From: Prevotella sp. CAG:891
GTDB taxonomy: Bacteria; Bacteroidota; Bacteroidia; Bacteroidales; Bacteroidaceae
NCBI GenBank assembly: GCA_000437675.1
Contig: FR901793.1
Location: forward strand, 1-11,579
Direction of reading: 5' to 3'
Length of the DNA: 11,579 nucleotides
The notes beneath the pieces are model-generated. The model worked only from the letters and a program-made list of their open reading frames with translations, did not search any database and was not told the DNA's origin. Shown here one piece after another: positions 6,096 through 11,579 of the stretch. The stretch's first letter is position 1. Every line of letters begins with the position of its first letter. The translations under genes and the position numbers were made by a program.

Positions 6096-7472
6096 TTAGC
6101 GAGCCAGCCAGCTTTCGGGGTTCAACTTCGAGGTTTCCTTGCGCAGCTGGAAGTGCAGGGTGCAGTTGCCCGAAGCATCGGTGGCCACATTGCCCAGAAT
6201 TTGGCGGGTACTGACTTGCTGCCCCTGACGCACCGAGGTAGACGAAAGGTTGCAGTAAACCGAAAGGTACGAGCCGTGGCGCACAATGACGTGATACATG
6301 CCCGCATCGGTAAATACCATGGTTACTTCGCCCTTGAACACCGCACGAGCCTGTGCACCCGGATGTCCGGTGATGCTGATGCCCTTGCTGTCGAGCCTTA
6401 CGCCGCGCAGTCCGGGCACGTTGTACTGTCCGTAGTGCGTAGTGATGGCATACGAACCCGTGATGGGCATGGGCAGTCGGCCACGGTTTGCCGCAAAGTT
6501 GTTTGAAAGAATGCGGTCAACGTCGTTGGCCAGCGTGAAATTAGGCGTAGCCGTGCTTTCGTCCTCGTCGTCGCGTTGCGTTTTCTTTTTGGTCGATTTT
6601 GATTTCGACGTCGACTTACCCTTACGTCGCGCCGCCTCGCGTGCCGCCTTTTCGCGTTGCGCTTTCAGGCGTTTCTGGCGTGCCAGTTCCGCCTTTCTGC
6701 GACGTTCGGCCTCGGCTTTTCGGCGACGTTCAGCCGCTTCGATTTCAGCCTGAATGAGTTTGTCGATACGTTCGTTGAGTCGTGCATATTGCTTGCGCTG
6801 TTTGGCAATCGAAGCCTGCAGCTGCTTTTGTTTCTGGTTCAGTTCGTCGACCACCTTTTGCCTTTCCTGATGCTGTCCCTGCAGTTTCAGTTTTTCAGCC
6901 TTACCGGCCTCGAACAGTCGGTTCTTTTCAGTCTTTTTGTTCAGCAAGTCGTTGCGAACGGCCCTCACCTTAGCCTCCTTTTGTTCGATGATGCGTCCCT
7001 GCGCCATTTGGAATTTCGAAAACTCGTTGACGTAGCGCAGTCGGCGATACATTTGGCGGAAGTTTTTGGCCGAAAGAATGAACTGCCACTGTGCAAAGCG
7101 CATACGGTTCCGAAACATGTAGGTAACGGCGTGCCGGTATTTGCGTTTACACTCGTACAAATCCTTTTCGAGCAAATTCAGTTGCTGTTCGATGTTGCGG
7201 ATGTTACCGCTCAAGGCTGTAATTTCGGAATGAATGCCGTCGACATATTTTTGCTGTCCTTCGATTTGTGCGCTGATTACTTGCAGGTTGGCAAGCTGCG
7301 AAGTAACGTCTTTTTTCGTGGAGCGCAGCATTTTTTCCTGTTCGGCAATATCCTTTTTCAGCGTTTTCTGTTCGCGTTGCAGCGATTTGATGCTTTTGTT
7401 CGTCTGCGCCAGCGTCGGCACAGCCGTGCAGCATACCAGCATCATTACAAACAGATAACGTAATACGTTCAT
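6096..7472 (-). CDS. EnvC-like murein hydrolase activator with degenerate LytM domain
   Basis: This 458-residue periplasmic protein probably controls peptidoglycan amidases at cell separation. A signal peptide (1-22, cleavage after TLA) is followed by a long coiled coil (about 23-285) and a strongly basic, Ala/Arg/Lys-rich tail (about 245-300). An acidic patch DDEDES follows at 301-306. The M23/LytM domain runs from about 335 to 458 and ends NPESWLAR. Of the zinc ligands expected in an active M23 enzyme, only H399 (VRHG) and H440 (TLHFQL) remain. The HxGxD motif reads SKGIS (362-366), and the first His of HxH is T438. This resembles E. coli EnvC, which activates AmiA and AmiB and is not itself a peptidase. 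Automatic annotation would probably call it a peptidase. No ftsE or ftsX gene is in view. It heads a probable envC-lpxL-argS block after a 277-base gap. Confidence 0.9.
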   Translation of the reverse strand: MNVLRYLFVMMLVCCTAVPTLAQTNKSIKSLQREQKTLKKDIAEQEKMLRSTKKDVTSQLANLQVISAQIEGQQKYVDGIHSEITALSGNIRNIEQQLNLLEKDLYECKRKYRHAVTYMFRNRMRFAQWQFILSAKNFRQMYRRLRYVNEFSKFQMAQGRIIEQKEAKVRAVRNDLLNKKTEKNRLFEAGKAEKLKLQGQHQERQKVVDELNQKQKQLQASIAKQRKQYARLNERIDKLIQAEIEAAERRRKAEAERRRKAELARQKRLKAQREKAAREAARRKGKSTSKSKSTKKKTQRDDEDESTATPNFTLANDVDRILSNNFAANRGRLPMPITGSYAITTHYGQYNVPGLRGVRLDSKGISITGHPGAQARAVFKGEVTMVFTDAGMYHVIVRHGSYLSVYCNLSSTSVRQGQQVSTRQILGNVATDASGNCTLHFQLRKETSKLNPESWLAR

Positions 7473-7749
7473 GGGAAAAATGGAATAGTATATTTCGCTT
7501 TATGTTTTCGCTTTCAAAATGAAGTTGTCTGAACTTTTATGAAATTCAAGATTTGCCTTAATTTTTGAGGCGTTTTGGGTCTTGAAGGAAGGAGTGTTGC
7601 GAGCTACACGACTGATGAATGGTCAAAAAACGGCCCAAACGAAAGGTGAAAATTGAATTTAGAATAGATAAATCTCCAAATCAAATCTTCGTCAGAAAAG
7701 TTTTGACGACTTCAATGTGTCGCCCGTGTTTGCGGTCCGGTCAGCAGCC
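7473..7749. other. Intergenic gap upstream of the EnvC-like gene
   Basis: This 277-base A/T-rich gap is the largest among the leftward genes except at the right end. I see no gene in it. A weak hairpin, TCGTCA (7689-7694) against TGACGA (7704-7709) with a 9-base loop, lies downstream of the DUF4292 gene but has no T-run. No TAnnTTTG box is found on the minus strand; the nearest is TCATTTTG close to the envC start. A promoter for envC is expected here but is not recognised. Confidence 0.55.
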
Positions 7750-8619
7750 TTAGAGTTTAAGTCCGCTCAATACCTCGTCGACCGTTCGTCGCTGGTATTT
7801 CGACGAGATGGTGGTACGCGTGTTCCAGTTGCTATCGGCGCTTATGGCCGAGAGGTCCAACGAAAGTTTGATGTCGCGTCCCGTTCCCGTCACGTTCATT
7901 TCCATGCTGTGCGGAAACTGTCGGGTGCCGAATGCGCTGAAGTTGGCATACGTCCAGCAAAACTCACCCTTATCGGTGGCCTTACGTCCCTGCACACGCA
8001 CCTGTTCAATCAGTGCGCGGTTGGCATGCGTCAAGAACGAGTAGGTGAGTTTCGGCGTGTTCGTAGGCGAGAGAATGGTGTAGCCGTTTGCCTTGAACAA
8101 GTTGAAACGGTTCATGCAGCTTTTCACGTCGCGGGTGCCCGGCACGAAGAGTTCGTTCCAGAAGAGCGACTGCAAGGCGTAAAAGTCGAGGTTAGCCTGT
8201 TTCAGGAAACTCACCTCGTGATAGCTGGCCCGTACATACTGCTTGTGGAAGCGGTCGACCAACAGCACATCCTGCGGCGTAAATTCCATGATGCCCACCT
8301 CCATTCCAAGGAAGCGGAGCGAAAGGCGAATCACGTCGTCGCGCTTCATGCGCAGTGCCCCGTTGACCGAAAGTTCCTTGCCCAGTCCGCGCAGCGCCAC
8401 CTTCACGTTGGCCGTGACACACGGTTTGGCGTGACTGTTGCATTGCTGAATCACCTGCTGTACGTAGGCAGTGGCCGTTGTGCCCTTTGAAGGATTCAGT
8501 GTATGCTGTGTACCGGCATTTTCAGAGGCGTCGGGGACAGGTGATTTCGACGCATTTTTAGCAGAACGGCAAGCCGTGAGGCATACCGTTGCTATGAGAA
8601 TAAAAAGTAAATGCTTCAT
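7750..8619 (-). CDS. DUF4292 family lipoprotein
   Basis: This 289-residue protein begins with a lipoprotein signal peptide whose lipobox is LTAC (14-17), so the mature protein should start at C17 with a lipid anchor. A short Ser/Ala/Pro-rich linker (18-50) follows. The folded part (about 50-289) carries the pattern I associate with DUF4292, including VNGALRMKRDDVIRLSLRFLGMEVGIMEFTPQDVLLVDRFHKQYV (85-129). That segment resembles the curved sheet of LolA/LolB-like and outer-membrane lipoprotein carriers, so a role in binding or moving lipids or lipoproteins is plausible but inferred. No catalytic motif is seen. Two extra cysteines (C60, C67) could form a disulfide. It lies 54 bases after the TPR lipoprotein gene and belongs to a dut-TPR-DUF4292 block. 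As I recall, these neighbours recur in Bacteroidales. The function is experimentally undefined. Confidence 0.88.
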   Translation of the reverse strand: MKHLLFILIATVCLTACRSAKNASKSPVPDASENAGTQHTLNPSKGTTATAYVQQVIQQCNSHAKPCVTANVKVALRGLGKELSVNGALRMKRDDVIRLSLRFLGMEVGIMEFTPQDVLLVDRFHKQYVRASYHEVSFLKQANLDFYALQSLFWNELFVPGTRDVKSCMNRFNLFKANGYTILSPTNTPKLTYSFLTHANRALIEQVRVQGRKATDKGEFCWTYANFSAFGTRQFPHSMEMNVTGTGRDIKLSLDLSAISADSNWNTRTTISSKYQRRTVDEVLSGLKL

Positions 8620-8673
8620 GAAGAAAAAAGGATTTGATGAGGTGGACAGCCGTGGGCCTAAACTCGCGTTGCA

Positions 8674-10479
8674 TCAGATGCGCTTGCGCCAGATTTTGCG
8701 CTGCACCTTTTGCCGGTTTGCCTTTTCAGGATAAAGTTTCAGTGCCGTTTTCCAGTAAGTCATGGCCTTGGCTTTGTCGCCACAGCGGAAATAAATATCG
8801 CCTGCATGGTCAAAGAACATTGCATTTTCAGGTGTCTCTTCGACGTAGCGCAACGCCTCGTTCATGTAGATGCGCGCCTGTTCGAACTGTCCCTGCAGAA
8901 ACAGAATCCAAGCGTAAGTGTCGAGGTAAATGGGGTCGTCGCCTTTGATGTCGACTGTTTTTTTACTCATTTCCTCAGCCTTGTCCAGTTTTTTGCCCAG
9001 TACCGAAAGGTAGTAGGCATAATTATTCAGGCAATCCACGTTGTTGGCATTGTATTCGAGCGCCCTGTCGTAAGCCAGAAAAGCCTCTTCCGAGAGTTTG
9101 GTGTCGTAGAGCACATCGCCAAGCGTGGCCAGCAAGTCCGACGCCAGTTCCTTATCGGTGGTTTCGTCAATGCGTTCCGCGCCCTTTTGCAGCACCCGTA
9201 TGGCATCGGCATTGCGCTGCAGCATAAAGTAAGCCATGCCCTCGTAGTAATAGAACATCACCTCCGACGGTTCATAGAGCAAACCCTCGCGACACAGCCG
9301 CGCCACCTGCTCCATGCTGTCTTTGTCAATCATGATTTGCAAGGCCAGCAACCGCGCTTTCGTTTGGTCGGGTTCGATGGTGAGCACGCGGTTCACGGCC
9401 GAAAGCACCGAATCCTCGCCCATGCCCTTTTCGCTCACATAGTCGGCATAGATGCGCGGCAGTTCCGCATTGTCGGGAAAAGCCGCGAAAGCCTCGTGAA
9501 ACAGTTGCACCACCGGTTTCGCATCCGCCTTCTGCCTCAGGTTGTCCACCGCGTAAGCCGTCAGCGCCTCGTTGCGCGCCCCCGGTTGCGTGTGGCGGTT
9601 CATCACCACCTTGTGCAGAAAGTTGTGATACAGCGAATCGGCCCCAGCCGCCTTGTAGTAGGCCAGCAACGAAATTTGCGCAAAGCTGTTTTCGGGTTCA
9701 GCCGTCAGCACATCGCGATAAATGGTGAGTGCCTGTTCGTGGTAGCCGTGCTGGTCGTACAAGTCGCCCATCAGTACGCGGTAGCGCAAGTCGAGCGGAA
9801 ATTCAGCGCAGAGGTCCTCGATGGCCTGGAAGGCATGTTCGTAGTCGTTCATGAGCACGAACGTCTGGAATTTTTCCATACTCAGCTGTTCGCTGCGTCC
9901 GTCAATGCGTTCCAGCCGCTCGATGGTGCGAATTGCCCCCGCAAAGTCACCGCTTGTGCGATACAGCCAAATCAGCGTAGCCAGCGTTTCGTTGGTCAGT
10001 TCCGCTTCAGCAATTTCCTCATACAGCCTGATAGCCTCGCGATACTTAGCCTTGTTGGCATAGTAAATGGCCAGAAACTCCTTGTACGTCAGGTTGTTCG
10101 GTTCCAGTTTCACCGCGCGGTGCAGCAGCGAGTCGCCTTCGGCGCGCGTCAGCGTGTCGGAGTACGAGGCGTAAGCCGTTTTGAGCATCCCCATTTCAAA
10201 AATGGCCTCCGACGCCTCCGGGTTGATTTGCAGCGCCTTGTCCAGCAGTTCGTACTGCGCGTCGATGCGGTTCTGGTATTTTTGCCGCAGCGATTCCAGA
10301 AAGAGTTCGTTGAATCGCCGGCTGCGTTCGTAGCTTATTCTCACCGGCGCAGTGCCGTTGAGCGTTTCGGCCACTCCAGGTTCAAAGGCCACAAGCCCCG
10401 TCCGGCCTTGCGAATCGGGGTGGTGGCAGGCAGTGACGAAGCCGGCCAATAGTAAAAGTAAGAATAAGTAACGAATCAT
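8674..10479 (-). CDS. TPR-repeat lipoprotein
   Basis: This 601-residue protein has a signal peptide with a lipobox VTAC (15-18), so it should be lipid-anchored at C18, probably on the periplasmic face of an envelope membrane. From about residue 73 to the end it is a chain of tetratricopeptide helices. Clear units fall near 73-125, 134-160, 231-262, 405-432, 449-477, 483-512, 518-545 and 554-583, for example GDVLYDTKLSEEAFLAYDRALEYN and GDIYFRCGDKAKAMTYWKTAL. TPR solenoids bind other proteins, so it probably acts as a scaffold or assembly factor, but the partner is unknown. Because it is encoded next to the DUF4292 lipoprotein and close to the EnvC-like protein, an envelope role is inferred. 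It starts 60 bases after dut and ends 54 bases before the DUF4292 gene. No enzymatic motif is seen. Confidence 0.9.
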   Translation of the reverse strand: MIRYLFLLLLLAGFVTACHHPDSQGRTGLVAFEPGVAETLNGTAPVRISYERSRRFNELFLESLRQKYQNRIDAQYELLDKALQINPEASEAIFEMGMLKTAYASYSDTLTRAEGDSLLHRAVKLEPNNLTYKEFLAIYYANKAKYREAIRLYEEIAEAELTNETLATLIWLYRTSGDFAGAIRTIERLERIDGRSEQLSMEKFQTFVLMNDYEHAFQAIEDLCAEFPLDLRYRVLMGDLYDQHGYHEQALTIYRDVLTAEPENSFAQISLLAYYKAAGADSLYHNFLHKVVMNRHTQPGARNEALTAYAVDNLRQKADAKPVVQLFHEAFAAFPDNAELPRIYADYVSEKGMGEDSVLSAVNRVLTIEPDQTKARLLALQIMIDKDSMEQVARLCREGLLYEPSEVMFYYYEGMAYFMLQRNADAIRVLQKGAERIDETTDKELASDLLATLGDVLYDTKLSEEAFLAYDRALEYNANNVDCLNNYAYYLSVLGKKLDKAEEMSKKTVDIKGDDPIYLDTYAWILFLQGQFEQARIYMNEALRYVEETPENAMFFDHAGDIYFRCGDKAKAMTYWKTALKLYPEKANRQKVQRKIWRKRI

Positions 10480-10539
10480 TGAAAGGTATAACTCAGAATG
10501 CAGTGAATGGAAGCAAGGAAAAAAGGCAACACACAGGGG

Positions 10540-10974
10540 CTATACGCCCGAATGGCCGAAACCACCGGAGCCGCGCTCCGTATCGTCGAGCGATTCTACG
10601 CCGACACATTCAGCTTGTTCGCAGCGCGCCACAACCATTTGGGCAATGCGGTCGCCATCGTGAATGGTAAACGGTTCGGCCGACAGGTTGATTAAAATAA
10701 TTCCCACCTCGCCACGGTAGTCAGCATCGATGGTACCCGGCGTGTTGAGCACGGTGATGCCATGTTTCAGTGCCAATCCCGAACGCGGACGCACCTGAGC
10801 TTCGTAGCCGGCAGGCAGAGCCATGCTCAGTCCTGTGGGTACAAGTGCCCGTTGCAGGGGTTGCAAGGTGAGCGGTTCGTCGATATTGGCGCGCAAGTCG
10901 AGTCCGGCACTCAGCGGAGTGGCATAAGCCGGCATTTCGTGGCGCGAGCGGTTGCGTATTTTAATTTTTACCAT
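10540..10974 (-). CDS. dut: dUTP diphosphatase
   Basis: This 144-residue trimeric-type dUTPase hydrolyses dUTP to dUMP and pyrophosphate, keeping uracil out of DNA and supplying dUMP for thymidylate synthesis. All five family motifs are present: AGLDLRA (23-29), RPRSGLA (62-68), GITVLNTPGTIDADYRGE (72-89, with D83 the likely water-activating aspartate), DRIAQMV (108-114) and the C-terminal P-loop-like arm RGSGGFGHSG (134-143). The length is normal and the protein appears intact. The start is the ATG before KIKIRNRS. It is the first gene of the probable dut-TPR-DUF4292 block, with a candidate -7 box at 11082-11089 and a G/C-rich leader that may fold. No Shine-Dalgarno is seen. Confidence 0.98.
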   Translation of the reverse strand: MVKIKIRNRSRHEMPAYATPLSAGLDLRANIDEPLTLQPLQRALVPTGLSMALPAGYEAQVRPRSGLALKHGITVLNTPGTIDADYRGEVGIILINLSAEPFTIHDGDRIAQMVVARCEQAECVGVESLDDTERGSGGFGHSGV

Positions 10975-11005
10975 CAGTTGTCAAGTTTCAGTTTCTTAGT
11001 TCAGG

Positions 11006-11073
11006 TTGCCCGCTGTCCGGCAGAGCCGAAGTGTGCACACACCGCAGCCGAAATGGGCGGAAGTTGCGGGCAA
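11006..11073 (-). promoter_or_regulatory. Possible structured 5' leader of dut
   Basis: On the minus strand, TTGCCCGC (11073-11066) can pair with GCGGGCAA (11013-11006) to close a 52-base domain. Inside are CCGC/GCGG (11060-11057 with 11045-11042), the palindrome GTGTGCACAC (11031-11040) and a tight CGGC-TCT-GCCG hairpin (11028-11018). If transcription starts 7 or so bases after the box at 11082-11089, the closing helix would lie at the very 5' end of the mRNA. No known riboswitch class is recognised. Confidence 0.35.
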
Positions 11074-11081
11074 GTATGTCG

Positions 11082-11089
11082 CAAATTTA
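11082..11089 (-). promoter_or_regulatory. Candidate -7 box for dut
   Basis: TAAATTTG on the minus strand is an exact match to the Bacteroidetes TAnnTTTG element, 107 bases before the dut start codon. A TTTG at the -33 position with 19-21 base spacing is absent, so the assignment is tentative. Confidence 0.45.
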
Positions 11090-11222
11090 CTCAATTCACC
11101 GCACATAGTCGTTTATTTCGCGTGGAAAAGTCCTTATGGCACACGTTTTTTAGTTTGTGGTGTCCTGATTTTGGCAAGAAAAAGCCCATTCACAAATTCA
11201 GCCCGGTAAGCTCCCTGCTTCA

Positions 11223-11579
11223 TCACTTTTTCACCCGAATCACGCTCAGCCCATCGCGTTCGGGCAGGATGAGCTGTTCGACGCGGTCGTCAGCTGCCAC
11301 CATATCGTTGAATCGGCGAATGGCCACGGTTTGGGCATCGCGGTCGTAGGCAGGGTCGACTACATGACCGTCCCACAGCGTGTTGTCCGCCAAAATCAGC
11401 GAACCGCTGTGCATGAAGGGCATGAGCAGGTTGTAGTATTCCACGTATTCGCGCTTGTTGGCATCAATAAAAGCCGCATCAATGCGCAACTGCATGGGCG
11501 GCAGCAGTTCGAACACATTGCCCACAAACATTTCGACGCGGGCCTCGTAGGGCGCACCTTCGAGCCAGGGGCGCGTAAA
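11223..11579 (-). CDS. SAM-dependent O-methyltransferase, 5' end outside window
   Basis: The last 118 codons of a class I methyltransferase of the catechol/caffeoyl-CoA O-methyltransferase family (Methyltransf_3 type) are present, and the frame runs open through the right edge. The metal-binding residues are visible: D39 in FIDANKREYVEYY, and D65-N66 in LILADNTLWDG, counting from the first complete codon at 11579. These residues position a divalent cation and the substrate hydroxyl. The ending DGLSVIRVKK is typical. The family is usually about 210 residues, so roughly 90 residues, including the glycine-rich SAM-binding loop, lie outside. An internal ATG at 11531 is not the real start, since conserved-looking sequence continues upstream. 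The substrate is unknown. It lies 248 bases before dut on the same strand. Confidence 0.9.
   Translation of the reverse strand, partial: FTRPWLEGAPYEARVEMFVGNVFELLPPMQLRIDAAFIDANKREYVEYYNLLMPFMHSGSLILADNTLWDGHVVDPAYDRDAQTVAIRRFNDMVAADDRVEQLILPERDGLSVIRVKK

Larger units (their letters stand above)
10975..11222. other. Intergenic region with the presumed dut promoter and leader
   Basis: These 248 bases separate dut from the O-methyltransferase. The dut-proximal half (about 11006-11073) is G/C-rich and full of short complementary segments. The distal half is A/T-rich and holds no recognisable gene. I see no clear terminator for the O-methyltransferase transcript; TTTTTC on the minus strand near 11180-11185 has no good stem before it. 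Read-through into dut is therefore possible. Confidence 0.5.

Noticed and set aside
8710..10452. 580-codon plus-strand ORF antisense to the TPR lipoprotein
   Set aside because: The minus-strand frame has a lipobox and clear TPR units. The antisense product is rich in Phe, Val, His, Gln and Arg without recognisable motifs.
11223..11531. Complete 102-residue protein starting at 11531
   Set aside because: The frame stays open to the window edge with methyltransferase-like sequence upstream of that ATG, so this is an internal methionine of a longer gene cut by the edge.

Overview
The window looks like ordinary chromosomal core DNA from a Bacteroidota organism, most likely Bacteroidales and possibly Prevotella-like. 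The family assignment is an inference. It rests on Bacteroidetes-type promoter boxes (TTTG, about 20 bases, TAnnTTTG), no Shine-Dalgarno sequences before the genes, a DUF4292 lipoprotein, an RNase H with a viroplasmin-like N-terminus, and the gene order dut, TPR lipoprotein, DUF4292 lipoprotein, EnvC-like protein.

Layout. Bases 1-597 hold no convincing gene, only short palindromes, a direct repeat and a tRNA terminator. A CAT-anticodon tRNA (598-671, minus) has a textbook promoter and terminator. It is divergent from hisS (894-2255, plus). hisS converges on rnhA (2399-3118, minus), with a strong bidirectional terminator between them. Between rnhA and the upstream argS lie two long hairpins, one of them an intrinsic terminator ending just before the rnhA start.

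From 3284 to the right edge everything reads leftward: an O-methyltransferase fragment (running off the edge), dut, a TPR lipoprotein, a DUF4292 lipoprotein, an EnvC-like LytM protein, an LpxL-type acyltransferase and argS. Gaps of 42-60 bases suggest two transcription blocks: dut-TPR-DUF4292, and envC-lpxL-argS. A 277-base gap separates them.

Together the leftward genes mix envelope biogenesis (late acylation of lipid A, a murein hydrolase activator, two outer-membrane lipoprotein candidates) with housekeeping (dUTP removal, arginyl-tRNA charging). I found no mobile element, CRISPR array or defence system. The points most worth a second look are the hairpin pair at the argS/rnhA junction, a possibly structured dut leader, the catalytically degenerate LytM domain, and the two lipoproteins of unknown role. 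I see no clear new biological system here.
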